Positions 41,242 through 52,155 of a stretch of DNA of 64,000 bases are shown piece after piece. The DNA is taken from positions 8,168,501-8,232,500 of the forward strand of contig BSYQ01000003.1 in NCBI GenBank assembly GCA_030272585.1, in the 5' to 3' direction. The number at the start of each line of letters is the position of its first letter. Within the stretch, counting starts at the first letter, position 1. Source of the stretch: Bryopsis sp. KO-2023. Taxonomy: Eukaryota > Chlorophyta > Ulvophyceae > Bryopsidales > Bryopsidaceae. Under the pieces are notes generated by a model. That model was not told where the DNA came from. It was given only the letters and a program-made list of their open reading frames with translations, and did not search any database. A program made the position numbers and the translations under genes.

Positions 41242-43370
41242 TGGTGCGAGGGGCCTCGGCCCCTGACATTCCTCCCCTCCTCCTCTTCGTGCATGTCTCC
41301 GAATGTCCTGACTCCACTGTAGTAACCTTGTTGTGTCATGTTGACAGGATCAGCAGGAGCCTCCGGTTGAGCTTCGGGACAACTGCGGGAGTCATGTGCC
41401 TTACTACAATGGCGACATCGAGGTGGGTTTGGGCAATCTCTCGCAATGTGAAATCCAAATTCCAAGCAATGGTAGCATGTTTGCCTGGGCCTTTGGTAAG
41501 GCTGAGTAACCAGAGTTCGGTAGTCAAATTCCACCGTTCCAGAAGCCATGATGTGTCGTTCCACCTCTGAACTGACGAAAACTCTGTATGTGTTTGATGG
41601 TATCCAAATTGGTTTTCCATTTTCCCAGATTTTCCGATTCAGCCTCTGTGATGTGTTGATGTGTGACCGAATATGGGCTCCATCTTTGATATCAGGCAGT
41701 TGCCAGTCCATTTGATTGGCTGAGTACAATTCCAGTAGGAAATCATCATCTGTGAAATCCTGAGGAATTCCCATGATAACCAGAGGCTTCATGTTTTTGG
41801 TTAGGGACTCTTTGCATGGATGCCTTGTCCAGAGGCCAATAGATTCCATCTGCAACACCGTGGTAGCTTCCTGGTCTGGATTGAAAAACGGTACGAAAGC
41901 ATCCAAAGCATCCCAACAGCGTTCTGTGAATTGGATGTAGAAACTGCCCTTGTAGTCCCTCCTGACTGCTTCAATTTCCACCCTTGGAGTGGCCAGTCCT
42001 TGTTCTTCGCAAGAGGTGAAAATCCATTGCTTGAATTGATTAGTAACCCTTCTGTTGCTTAACGTAGCTGATTTCATTGAGGTGCTGGTGGGTACTAACT
42101 TCATTGATCGTGTGTCACAGCGTTCCGTTTGTTTCTTTTCCCTGGCTCGGTTCCGAATGTCCTCCTGTGCTGCTTGTCGTGCAACTCGATCAGGAGAGCC
42201 TGAGCGAGATCGATTGCCTGCAGTCGGTGGTCTGATGTTATGAGACGGAACTGACGGGATAGGTAAGTTTGTACGGAGAAATGAGTCCATAGATCCGGTC
42301 ATATTCTTTGCCCTTGCCTCCAATCGGGATTTCATTTGTTGCATATTCTCCGTATTGGCCGATGTTCCCTCCTGATCAGACTGTAGGTTGCAAAATTCTT
42401 GAATGAACTTGGTCTGCTCATTAATAACCGCACACATCTCCAGCAGCAGCTTTTGTGTATTGCTGAGCATTTGTTCCATTGTGATTGCATTGCCTTGCAG
42501 ATTCCTTGGAACAGTGCCCTGAGGAGGGACTGCTGGTTGTGGGACAGGGGGTGGTCCTTGAGCCGATGTAGTGGGCTGGAATGGGTTACTGGCTTGTGCC
42601 CCCTGTGTTTCCACATTTGGTGGTGCTCGAGAAGGTGGTCGACCTGCAGACCGGATTCCTTCTGGGATCAATCGTTGAGGTAATTGTTGGTCCACAAAAG
42701 ATTGATGTTCGGCTGAATTTTGTGGAGATGCTGGAAGGACCATTGGGTCGTCTGCACCAGATGGTTGGTCTGTCATGTCTAGAACAGAGGTTCCTTCCTT
42801 TGAGGTGAATCGACCATTGGAACCCCGAGATCTGGTGTCTGGAGCTTTCGGCAGTCGGCCCAACAGCAACCCAGGACGATCAATAGGCAATGGAGCAGGG
42901 ATGGGCCGACCAGAGGTGATGAATGATTGTACGGTTTCCACTATCCTCTCCCTCAACACAGCTGCCGTTGGATTGTCTTCCTTGTGAACATGTAAATGAA
43001 CACAGACCTTGCGCAGAATCGGAACAGTTCCATGTTGGAGTAGATCCAGGATATCATAAAGGTCTCCCGGCGTGATGCCAACTTCCAGAATTTCCTTTAG
43101 ACGGCGTCGAGGATCATGGGTGTGGAGGTAATCACCCCTCAAAGATTCTTTGACAACAGCATGGACATCATCTGACCCATTGAAAGGTATATCCAGTCGC
43201 TTGGCCACCACTTGAATAACAGCATCACTCTGTAATTCAATTGCCTCATATAATTCCGCTCTATCCCGGCGGAGAATCGTGTTTTTCCCCAGAATCCGTT
43301 GTATGGCATCAAAGGCCTCTTGTATTTTAGGAGACCTCATCTCCTCTTCCATTTCTGTATCCCCTTCCAT
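41238..43370 (-). CDS. LINE ORF1 (nucleic-acid-binding protein), copy 1
   Basis: 710 codons, intact. The N-terminal half has helical and Pro/Gln-rich segments (PRNLQGNAITMEQMLSNTQ; KLLLEMCAVINEQTKF, coiled-coil-like). The C-terminal half ends with zinc knuckles CYHCLEFGFHIARDC and CRHCSKAHDSRSC near residues 628-660. Such proteins coat LINE RNA. Its stop codon overlaps the ORF2 start (ATGA). It is the same length as the ORF1 at 52152-54284, with scattered substitutions. Confidence 0.85.
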   Translation of the reverse strand: MEGDTEMEEEMRSPKIQEAFDAIQRILGKNTILRRDRAELYEAIELQSDAVIQVVAKRLDIPFNGSDDVHAVVKESLRGDYLHTHDPRRRLKEILEVGITPGDLYDILDLLQHGTVPILRKVCVHLHVHKEDNPTAAVLRERIVETVQSFITSGRPIPAPLPIDRPGLLLGRLPKAPDTRSRGSNGRFTSKEGTSVLDMTDQPSGADDPMVLPASPQNSAEHQSFVDQQLPQRLIPEGIRSAGRPPSRAPPNVETQGAQASNPFQPTTSAQGPPPVPQPAVPPQGTVPRNLQGNAITMEQMLSNTQKLLLEMCAVINEQTKFIQEFCNLQSDQEGTSANTENMQQMKSRLEARAKNMTGSMDSFLRTNLPIPSVPSHNIRPPTAGNRSRSGSPDRVARQAAQEDIRNRAREKKQTERCDTRSMKLVPTSTSMKSATLSNRRVTNQFKQWIFTSCEEQGLATPRVEIEAVRRDYKGSFYIQFTERCWDALDAFVPFFNPDQEATTVLQMESIGLWTRHPCKESLTKNMKPLVIMGIPQDFTDDDFLLELYSANQMDWQLPDIKDGAHIRSHINTSQRLNRKIWENGKPIWIPSNTYRVFVSSEVERHIMASGTVEFDYRTLVTQPYQRPRQTCYHCLEFGFHIARDCPNPPRCRHCSKAHDSRSCPEAQPEAPADPVNMTQQGYYSGVRTFGDMHEEEEGRNVRGRGPSHQ

Positions 43371-43779
43371 TGAACTCCCCTTGTTTGATTGTGTTTGAGT
43401 TTCTCTCCCGTGGTGTTCCTTTTCTAAAACCTCTTGGACCCAAAAAGGTCTAACCAGAACCTATTTGGTGTGAGAGACCAATCCCACAGATGTTCGGGTG
43501 AAGCAAGTTCGAAAAAGGAAGAACCAGCCCACAGAACCCAACACTATATGGAAAAATGGTCTATGCTGAGAAGGGCTACCCACTAGGTGAGAGACCAATC
43601 TCACCGGTCTTGAGAACAAACTAGTAAGGGGAGGACCAGAGAAAAAGAAACGACCTCCTCGAATTCCCTTTTTGTCCAGGTCAGAAAAAGGACCTATTTG
43701 GACGAAACTGATTTTCTTGCGGGTTCTTTTGTCTGATTGGGATCTCAGGCCAAAGCTATTCCCACCCTGGGCTTGTAAT

Positions 43780-44260
43780 ATATTCTCGCCCTTTCTCTCT
43801 TTCCACCTTTCCTTACAGGCCAATATTATTTTCTGCCTGGTTGCTCAAAAGATTCTTTTTGATTTTCCTGAATTCCCTTATACCAATATTATTTTCTTCC
43901 TGGGCTTAAATATATTCTTGCCCTTTCTTTCGTTCCACCTTTTCTTGCAGGCCAATATTATTTTCTGCCTGGGTGCCCAATATATTCCCTTTTCGTGGTT
44001 TTCAAAATTCCTCAATCCAATATTATTGTCGTGCTTGGGCTTTCAATATATTCTTGCCCTTTTTTCCTTTCCACCTTTTCCTTCAGGCCAATATTATTTT
44101 CTGCCTGGGCTTTCAATATATTCTTGCCCTTTTTTCTTTCCACCTTTTCCTTCAGGCCAATATTATTTTCTGCCTAGGCTATGACTCAGTGAGTCCTGTT
44201 CTTGATTTCTTCTTTTTCCCTCAGGCCAATATTATTTCCTTGCCTGGGCTGAGAATATAT
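43780..44260 (-). repeat. Tandem repeats in the LINE 5' UTR (copy 1)
   Basis: Repeats of roughly 65-70 bp built on GGCCAATATTATTTTCTGCC and TTTCAATATATTCTTGCCC. They lie directly upstream of ORF1 on the minus strand, and the same array occurs in copy 2. Their place is that of promoter monomers in mouse L1; promoter function is inferred. Confidence 0.7.
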
Positions 44261-44983
44261 TCTTCCTAAGGTGATCTAAGAGACAGTGAACCTGTTTCCT
44301 GCCCCTTGGAAACTAAACTTTTCTTTTGCAGTGTGGAAATCTTATTCCCTTTGTGACTGTTCTATAAAAAGGAACGTTCTTTGTAAGAGCTAAGTGTAAT
44401 ACCTTGCACGCTTTCCAGATCGCCGCGACGACCAGTGGAGCGAAAGCGAAAGGTGTTGAGCCGCTCCGATATACCACTGCCTGACGTCAGGAGGAGCGAT
44501 CCGTAACGACTCGACGCTTTCCTTTGAGCTTGGACTGTTTTTGGGTTCCGTGGCTGCCAGAAACCGAGATCAGCTTCGTGGTTTGGTTGGAAGGTCCTTA
44601 GAAACGTTCCTTATGCTTCAGGTACGTTCCAGAGCTCTGTTTTGGTATTGTTTCTGTGTCGTCCGTGAAGATCGCCGTGACGATCAACTGTTGTGTGACA
44701 GTAAAACGGATTCGTCACCGGCGACAGCCTCTGATCGGTCAGGGAAGGCTCGTCCAAGTTGCTTTGCTTCGTTCAGTAGACTGTTGCAGTGTCTAAGCCT
44801 TTCTGTTTGACTTCAGACGTCAGCTGACGCTTTGGTCAGAGTTCCGCTCTTCCTGGTTCCGATTTTCGAGCTCAGAGTTGCGATCGCCTGCACGTGAGGT
44901 TGTGCTCGTGGTCGCAGTAGGTTTAGCCAGCAGTAGTCGGCCTTGTTTGCACGCGCGCTGATAGTTTCCACACGGCCTTAGGT

Positions 44984-45447
44984 AGTAGTAATCAGTTTTT
45001 GTTTTACATCAATTTTTACCCCAAAGGGCATATCAACTGATGGGTCAGAATTTGTCCTCACGCAATACAACCAATACCTCCTCCATGCTGACCGATTAAG
45101 CCCAAAAATAAACGAAAGCCTGACGAACTGGAAATCGTCAGCGACCCCTGTCGTACTTCCCTCGTCACTACCTTTCAAAATCTGAAACAATGATGTGTCA
45201 CGTCGATCTGGATGAGGTAATCGCTACGCATTACCCAGCGATCTCAGAATAAAAAACCCCAACCTAGAAACCGCCGACAGCCCTGTTTTTATCGTGCCGG
45301 CCCGTGTACCTCAGTGGACGACCTCGCGCAGCTCTCGGGAGTAAACCGCCGACAGCCCCATCGACTCTCTCTCTCGACCCTTTGTCCAGGCAGGATCAGG
45401 GGTGCCACCAGTGGACGACTTCGCGTAGATCTGCACCCGGCGGGACC
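44984..45447. other. Junction between the two LINE copies
   Basis: Sequence between the 5' end of LINE copy 1 and the 3' region of LINE copy 2. It contains CCGCCGACAGCCC twice (about 45271 and 45348) and CAGTGGACGAC twice. No gene is recognised, and the 3' end of LINE copy 2 cannot be fixed here because there is no poly(T). Confidence 0.4.
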
Positions 45448-45801
45448 TCAGAATGCAACGCCCTCACCATCGTTCTCCAAATGCAGTCTACCCCGGTTAA
45501 GTAGAAAGCGTCCTCGCGAATCCATCGGCTGGCCAGCCACTCGTATCGAAAAGACCTCGCTCGTAGCGACCTGACCAGTGACTCGTGTCCCCTCATCTGT
45601 GCGAAAGAGGAAGTTCCAACTCGTGTTGTGTTCGGTCAGGTGTCCATGTTCCGCAGCTTCCACTTCCGCAGCGGTCCATGCAACTTCCCACGTCGGCTCT
45701 CCAAAATCAGCGGTCAGGTTATAGATACCACCCCCATGGTTGTTGCTGTCTGCTAAAGGATCCAAAGCTCTGTCTGTTCGAAAATGTATATACTCCACCA
45801 A
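45448..45801 (-). CDS. Unrecognised ORF (117 codons)
   Basis: The open frame has protein-like composition (Trp-, Glu- and Thr-containing, FGEPTWEVAWTAAEVEAAEH; FLFRTDEGTRVTGQVATSEV). It lies between LINE copies, near the tandem repeats. I do not recognise the family. It may be a fragment of a retroelement protein, and a chance ORF is possible. Confidence 0.3.
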   Translation of the reverse strand: MVEYIHFRTDRALDPLADSNNHGGGIYNLTADFGEPTWEVAWTAAEVEAAEHGHLTEHNTSWNFLFRTDEGTRVTGQVATSEVFSIRVAGQPMDSRGRFLLNRGRLHLENDGEGVAF

Positions 45802-45849
45802 GGTAACCAGGTGTAATCTGGTGTGGTCCAGGACCAGGTCGTCAATGCT

Positions 45850-47560
45850 CGACAGCCAAGAGCCAGGAGCCTTCCAGTGGAGCCCAGCAACTTCCCTCGA
45901 CCTCAGAGATGAGGTATCATCCAGGCAGGTCCTTTTATAAGTTCCAACTCCAAAACTAGCAGGCTTGTGTGCTCTGATTCTGGTACCAGCTGCAGATTTG
46001 TGTTTGATTGTATATAGGGTTCAGCTTCCCTATAGCCAGGAGCCAGCAGCCTCACAGTGGAGCCCAGCAGCTTGACTCGACTGCCAAAGGCTACATCCAC
46101 CAGGTGGATCCTTTGTGTAAGGTCCAGCCCCATTGCCAACAGCCCTAATGTTCTTTAGGTCAGGTACCAACATCATGTGTTGTGCAAATGTGTATAGGGG
46201 TCGGCTTCCCCTATAGCCAAGAGCCAGCAGCCTCCCAGTGGAGCCCAGCAGCTTCCCTCGACGGCCAAAAACGACATCCTCCAGGTAGATTCTTTGTGTG
46301 AATTCCAACCCCAGTGTTGTCAGCCCTGTTATAATCGATGTCAGTCACCAACATAATGTGTTGTGCACATGACTCCATTACCAACAGGCTTTTTGTGTTC
46401 TGATTCGAGTACCAGCTTCAGGTGTGTGGTTGATTGTATACAGGGTTTTCCCCTATAGCCAGGAGCCAGCAGTCTCCCAGTGGAGCCCAGCAGCTTCCCT
46501 CGACTGCCAAATACTACATCCACCAGGTAGAACCTTTGTGTAAGGTCCAGCCCCGTTGCCAACAGTCCTAATGTTCTTTGGGTCAGGTACCAACATCTTG
46601 TGTTGTGCAAATGTGTATAGGGATGGGCTTCCCCAATAGCCAGGAGCCAGCAGCCTCCCAGTGGAGCCCAGCAGCTTCCCTCGACGGCCAAAAACGACAT
46701 CCTCCAGGTAGATTCTTTGTGTGAATTCCAACCCCAGTGTTGTCAGCCCTGTTATAATCGATGTCAGTCACCAACATAATGTGTTGTGCACATGACTCCA
46801 TTACCAACAGGCTTTTTGTGTTCTGATTCGAGTATCAGCTTCAGGTGTGTGGTTGATTGTATACAGGGTTTTCCCCTATAGCCAGGAGCCAGCAGTCTCC
46901 CAGTGGAGCCCAGCAGCTTCCCTCGACTGCCAAATACTACATCCACCAGGTAGAACCTTTGTGTAAGGTCCAGCCCCGTTGCCAACAGTCCTAATGTTCT
47001 TTGGGTCAGGTACCAACATCTTGTGTTGTGCAAATGTGTATAGGGATGGGCTTCCCCAATAGCCAGGAGCCAACAGCCTCCCAGTGGAGCCCAGCAGCTT
47101 CCCTCGACGGCCAAAAACGACATTCTCCAGGTAGATTCCTTGTGTAAATTCCAACCCCAGTGCCATCAGCCCTGTTATAATCGATGTCAGTCACCAACAT
47201 CATGTGTTGTGCAAATGACACCATTACCAGCAGGTTTTGTGTTCTGATTCGAGTACCATCTTCAGGCGTGTGTTTGATCGTATATAGGGGACGGCTTCCC
47301 TTTTAGCCATGGACCAACAGCCTCCCAGTGGAGCCCAGCAGCTTTCCTCGACCACCAAAACGACATCATCCAGGTAAATCCTTTGTGTAGAGTCCAGCCC
47401 CATTGCCAGCAGCTGTAATAATCTCGAATTCAGTGACCAACATCATGTTTTGTGCCAATGTGTATAGGGTTCGGCGTCCTCTGCAGCCCAGAGCTATCAG
47501 CCTCCCAGTGGAGCCCAGCAACTTTCCTCTACCACCAAAACCGATTCCTCCAGGTAAAGC
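45850..47560. repeat. Tandem repeat array with 423-bp higher-order unit
   Basis: Nine copies of a block centred on CCCAGTGGAGCCCAGCAGC at about 45864, 46035, 46213, 46457, 46640, 46879, 47062, 47308 and 47494. Spacing alternates near 183 and 240 bp. Two consecutive 423-bp units (about 46330-46752 and 46753-47175) are nearly identical, so the array last grew by duplicating a two-block unit. It lies downstream of the LINE copy 2 stop on the minus strand and may belong to its 3' UTR. Confidence 0.75.
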
Positions 47561-48162
47561 CTTGTTGTGAAAACCATTCCCCCTGTTTATGTCCCAATGT
47601 TAGAACCAGGAACCCTTGATGCAGGCGAATTCCTTCAGGTCCAAAAGGATGGTGTGTTGACAATGTATAGGGTGAAGACAATTCCCAGATGAGTGGCCTC
47701 CTTGCTCAAGCGTGATGGAGTTCTGTTCTGTACCGTGACCCTGCACTTTGTTCCCTGTACTGCTGTTCCTGTCTGAGGGCAAGCAAAGCCCCTTTTCTGC
47801 AGAAGTGTCCCCATAACCAAACCCCAAAACCATTGCTGGCCAGCAACTCACCAAATCCAAACAAATTCTGCAACGGGTCAAGCAACGGCCCCTCAACCAT
47901 CAACAGGGTTAAGCAAAAACCCAAAAAGGAAAAAACCCAGAATAATGAAACTAGTCTGACAGCATTCAGACTAGCCACCAAGGGTCAAGCAAAAGCCCTT
48001 TAATAAAAAAAAAGGGGTTAAGCAAAAACTCCCAAAACACTCCCAATAATTCCCTTCTGTCCACCGTCGTCATCGCGGTCTCATAAGACGAGGTAAGGCG
48101 TGGGAGCTTGCACAGTTATTCGCCCCAGAGAGGATACTTCTTCCAGAGACAGACCCACCCTG
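47561..48162 (-). other. Putative 3' UTR of LINE copy 2
   Basis: Sequence after the ORF2 stop (minus strand). It has several GGGTTAAGCAAAAAC-type short repeats at about 47905-48030 and no further ORF of note. Confidence 0.45.
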
Positions 48163-51100
48163 TCATGACAACCATTTCCTTCCCTCGGCGTTCCACTGTC
48201 GACGAATATGATACAGCAAGCTTATGAAAGCTGCCATCTGAGTCAAAACCTGTGTCCATTTGGATGTAGGAGTAGTCAGCTTCACCAGAGAGCCAGCATC
48301 ACCAGGGAGGCTGTTTGAGGATCTGAAATCTCGGAAGCAGGGGCACACCAAGAGGAGGTGATACTGAGATTCGTATTTTGCTCCACAATCGCACCCAGCC
48401 CATTGTGCTTGACCTTTAGCAAAACTCAACCACCTGCACGGAAAGTGCCCTGAAATAAATTGAGCCAGAAGTGATGTCGTTCTCTTGTTTTGATTTCCTC
48501 CAATCAGTTGCCTCTGTTTGAAAGGCCATGCTTTCTGGAAGGAGTGAAAGCCTGGGAGCCCCGAGCTTCGGGCCAAAAATGAATTGACCTTAGAGTCCAA
48601 CCACCGATCCATCCATTTTGACAATGTTTCCATGTTCCATACAGGAGCTGGGAATGCTGGAGAATATGGTGATGGCTGCCCACTCATCGTCCGGTCCAAA
48701 GCAGCCTTGCATCGTGGATGTTCGGAGTCCATCTCCCACACCGAGAATGTCTTCGCCGGCCAACATTGGACAGAGGCTATGAGCTGACTCACAATATCCG
48801 GATTGGCCGTCCTTCCCAGCAAGCACGAGATGCACTTGGATGGTAAGAATATGTGGAATTTCTGATTGCTGTGGAGGGACTCTGATGTTAATCCTTGGAT
48901 AGCAAACAATAATCCTTGCATCATCAATGATACCTCGTCAAAGAATCCCTTGTAATGTCGGCCAGTCTCCAGACGCCCATCCGCATTCTTAATTACCCAC
49001 ACACAACCTCCAGACTGGGGCAGTACCCTACTGCTTAGCCAAATGCTCGTATGACCTCTACCACTACGGATCTGGGCGTAAATCGGATCCTGTGGGTCCA
49101 ATGCATTATCCTCCATCAGTGTAATCCAGTCTTGAATAGGTTGCCCAAACGGTGGCCACCGATCGAGATCACTGACTGGAACGGTCAGCCATTCCAAGAG
49201 AGTGTCCCTGGGGTTGATAAAATTGTTAAGGTCAATCAGAATGGATTGAAATGTTGTCCCAAACCAATGGAGGCTAGAGCATGAGGCAGTGCCCGGTCGA
49301 ATCTCCCGTCGTGATTGTGGCCAGAATAACCACGGGTGTGAGGATCCTTGTTTCCTGGCTTGCAATCCACCACGCCACACCGATCGGAGTATCATCATCT
49401 GAGGCGGTAACACTCCACCCAGAAGGTAGAGATACTCGATAGGAGTAGATTTGTGTACCCCCAGAATCCATCGTAAGCAATCATGAATGATTTTGTCGAA
49501 GAAGATGGTTTTCTTGGTTGTGGATAGATTCAGTCCCCAGATTTCCACACCGAAATATAGAGAGGATTCAATCAGGCTGGAGAACATGACAGCCAGTAAT
49601 GTACTCGGTGGGCCCCAGTTTGCTCCAGCAAATTTGCGTAAATGATGGAGTTTTCTCCTTGCCGATCCCAGAGCTCGATGTCCTTGTTGAGTAAAGCTCA
49701 GTTGCCGATCAAAGATGATCCCCAGGAACTTGATAGTAGATGCCGGCTGGATTGCTTCACCTCCCAACGTTACCTTCGCCAGTGGAGGAAGACGTTTTCT
49801 CGAAAATACCACTGTGTGGCATTTTGGGATAGAAAATTTCATTCTGGCTTCATAAGCCCAGGTGGCCATCGCCCCCAACACAGACTCCGTAAGTTCCATT
49901 TGGTCCTCTTGGTAGTGGGTGGACAGCAAAAATATGTCATCAGCGAAAACGACTGGTATGATTTGTTGGGTGCCTTTAGTGCTGAATCTCGTTTTGCAGC
50001 ATTTCCGAATGATCTCGTCCACCACCATTAGGAAGAGGGTTGGACTTAATGGTGAGCCCTGAGGTGTCCCAGAGTGCGTTTGAAAAATGTTCCCCATGAT
50101 TCGAGCCCGCCTGTTCGAGATGAAGTCCCACACCCATCGCTGAAGGTACCACGGGCACCCCATGTCCTTCATTCTGGTCATAAGCTGGGGGGGCCAAACC
50201 AGGTCGAAGGCCGACTTTAAATCAAATGAGAGGCCCAGCGTGTCCTTTTGTTGATCAAAATCAGCCTGGATTGTGTTCATCATGAGATGAAGGGCTCCCT
50301 GGAGCGAGCGACCTGGCCTGAAACCGAACTGAGAGGAGCTCAGCAAATCATTGGAGGTCAGCCAGTATTGGAGTCGCCGGTTTACCACCCGTTCCAACAG
50401 CTTCGAGATTGTCACAAGCAGACTAATGGGTCTGAGTGAGTTTATGGAGTGTGTGTAGGCTCCTTTGGGGATGGGTGCAACGATGGAAAGCTTCCAGGCG
50501 GCTGGGAGCGTTCCCAAACATATCGAGGCGTTGAAGATCCTCTGCAAGTAAATGCCGAGCACACTGAATGCCTTTTTGTAGACGACATAGGGGATTGAAT
50601 CGTGACCTTGTGCAGAGAGGTCCGTACACTTGTGTAGAGCCTGTTGGATTTCCATAATAGTGATTTCAGGAAAAGGCATCTGACCCCTCCTCCCATTCTG
50701 CCTGATGTTCGGAGAAAACCCATCCATCGACTCCTTCCAACGTTGTTCTTGAGATTCTCGGTATCGTTCCCAATTTCGCTGACGTTCCTGATGGAATTGA
50801 GTAAAAGGCTGAGCCGAAGCTGGAAAAAATTTCCGATGGAGACATGTAGCGATTTCTGCTGGCGAGGAGAGCTTCTGTCCGTGTTCGTCTTTGAGGTAGG
50901 ATAGATCCACAGCCTGCCGTGGTTTCATATTATCCTTGAGGAGCTTCCATAATTTCACCCCATCCGTTTTCCCAACTTTGTCCTTCCAATTCTGGGTTCT
51001 GGCCTTTATCACATGAATGCGAAGCTCCCTCCTGGCCGAATCGTAAGCTTGTTTTAAGCTATCTGGGGGTGACATTTGATGAGTCTTTTTCCATCTCTGT

Positions 51101-52155
51101 AGTTTCCGTGAGGCACGCTTGACTCGTTGTAGTAGTCCCGATAACAATGGTGTCCACCATGTATGGAAGGCCGGTTTCCATTTGACTGTTGGCACGCAGG
51201 CCGTAATCACCTCTTTCAGAATTCTTTCAAAGAGGAGAATGTCATCCTCAAAATAATCCGGTATTAGTAACCATTGATGACCAGCACGTAAATCCAATCT
51301 TTGTAGGCGTTCCCAGAGCATCATCATGAATGAATCCCAATCCACTGATTTCCACTTACGAACTGTTTTTGAACTTATTGGAGTTGCTTCCCGATTTAGC
51401 TGGAATTCCAGACAAGAATGATCCGATAGGCCCTCAGCGTGGTCTGAGACGTGCCAATGGTGCACCAACGGTGTCGATTGCAACGTGACATCGATCCAGT
51501 GATCCCTTCCAAAGTTATCCACAAACGTTGGTGGACTGTCCATGTCATTCACCACTAGGAGATCCTTTGATGTTATTAAATTTTCCAGACGTCTTCCGAG
51601 CGCATTAGTCTGAATATGTTCTGGACCCCACATACTGGAATGTCCATTGGCATCCATTCCAACCAAAAAATCTGTTTGTTCTGTTTGCAGATCAGAGATA
51701 ATGGATTCCAAAGTATCCAAGCCTGCTCCCGATGTTGGTTGCACATAGGTAGACAACAACAGGAGTGGTCTGCCCCGTAGCATCACCTCGATCCCAATGG
51801 TACGATCATCATCATAATTCTTCCTTTGAGCAGAAATCGTGGTCTTGTAGACAATGGCCACAAACTGAGTTGAAAATATTTCGAAGCCCGGTACTGATTG
51901 TTCCCGAATATTATAGTCTTGGAGGAGCAACACATCCGGCAGCAAATCCATGTCCCAAGCTGATGGATCCAATCTCCGAATGGGTTCATCAGACTCCCCA
52001 TCTGAAGTGAGGCGAACATCAGCAGCACCCATGTGCAAATGGTGTGATCCAGAGCATGTAGTGTTTTTGTTTTTTTCGTTTTTTTCGTGCACGGCCGGCA
52101 GCAGACCGTGTAAGTAGAAAAGATTCTGCCGGCAGTTTCCTTGCAATATTTTCAT
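48163..52155 (-). CDS. LINE ORF2: endonuclease-reverse transcriptase
   Basis: 1330 codons. Residues 1-240 are an APE-like endonuclease (VLLLQDYNIREQ, GMDANGHSSMWG, SDHSCLEFQL). The reverse transcriptase occupies about 480-800, with LRPISLLVTISKLLERVV, SQFGFRPGRSLQ, GTPQGSPLSPTLF and the catalytic FADDIFLL near 737. The usual YADD has Phe at the first position, which is allowed. A region near 1080-1190 has an RNase H-like flavour, but its catalytic residues are not clear. A Cys-His motif CDCGAKYESQYHLLLVC lies near 1255. The protein nicks target DNA and primes reverse transcription there. It starts at the ATGA shared with the ORF1 stop. Confidence 0.9.
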   Translation of the reverse strand: MKILQGNCRQNLFYLHGLLPAVHEKNEKNKNTTCSGSHHLHMGAADVRLTSDGESDEPIRRLDPSAWDMDLLPDVLLLQDYNIREQSVPGFEIFSTQFVAIVYKTTISAQRKNYDDDRTIGIEVMLRGRPLLLLSTYVQPTSGAGLDTLESIISDLQTEQTDFLVGMDANGHSSMWGPEHIQTNALGRRLENLITSKDLLVVNDMDSPPTFVDNFGRDHWIDVTLQSTPLVHHWHVSDHAEGLSDHSCLEFQLNREATPISSKTVRKWKSVDWDSFMMMLWERLQRLDLRAGHQWLLIPDYFEDDILLFERILKEVITACVPTVKWKPAFHTWWTPLLSGLLQRVKRASRKLQRWKKTHQMSPPDSLKQAYDSARRELRIHVIKARTQNWKDKVGKTDGVKLWKLLKDNMKPRQAVDLSYLKDEHGQKLSSPAEIATCLHRKFFPASAQPFTQFHQERQRNWERYRESQEQRWKESMDGFSPNIRQNGRRGQMPFPEITIMEIQQALHKCTDLSAQGHDSIPYVVYKKAFSVLGIYLQRIFNASICLGTLPAAWKLSIVAPIPKGAYTHSINSLRPISLLVTISKLLERVVNRRLQYWLTSNDLLSSSQFGFRPGRSLQGALHLMMNTIQADFDQQKDTLGLSFDLKSAFDLVWPPQLMTRMKDMGCPWYLQRWVWDFISNRRARIMGNIFQTHSGTPQGSPLSPTLFLMVVDEIIRKCCKTRFSTKGTQQIIPVVFADDIFLLSTHYQEDQMELTESVLGAMATWAYEARMKFSIPKCHTVVFSRKRLPPLAKVTLGGEAIQPASTIKFLGIIFDRQLSFTQQGHRALGSARRKLHHLRKFAGANWGPPSTLLAVMFSSLIESSLYFGVEIWGLNLSTTKKTIFFDKIIHDCLRWILGVHKSTPIEYLYLLGGVLPPQMMILRSVWRGGLQARKQGSSHPWLFWPQSRREIRPGTASCSSLHWFGTTFQSILIDLNNFINPRDTLLEWLTVPVSDLDRWPPFGQPIQDWITLMEDNALDPQDPIYAQIRSGRGHTSIWLSSRVLPQSGGCVWVIKNADGRLETGRHYKGFFDEVSLMMQGLLFAIQGLTSESLHSNQKFHIFLPSKCISCLLGRTANPDIVSQLIASVQCWPAKTFSVWEMDSEHPRCKAALDRTMSGQPSPYSPAFPAPVWNMETLSKWMDRWLDSKVNSFLARSSGLPGFHSFQKAWPFKQRQLIGGNQNKRTTSLLAQFISGHFPCRWLSFAKGQAQWAGCDCGAKYESQYHLLLVCPCFRDFRSSNSLPGDAGSLVKLTTPTSKWTQVLTQMAAFISLLYHIRRQWNAEGRKWLS

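Larger units (their letters stand above)
40222..44983 (-). mobile_element. LINE (non-LTR retrotransposon) copy 1, truncated in ORF2
   Basis: Minus-strand copy homologous to 51133-55913 of the complete LINE. It keeps the 5' UTR repeats (43780-44260), ORF1 and about the first 340 codons of ORF2, then breaks at TCCCGATAAC where the plus-strand poly(A) run begins. The 5' end is defined by loss of similarity between the two copies after GGCCTTAGGT (44983 here, 55913 in copy 2). Confidence 0.85.

Noticed and set aside
43672..44269. Phe/Leu-rich ORFs over the LINE 5' UTR repeats
   Set aside because: They are low-complexity readings of the tandem monomers on the strand opposite to the LINE.
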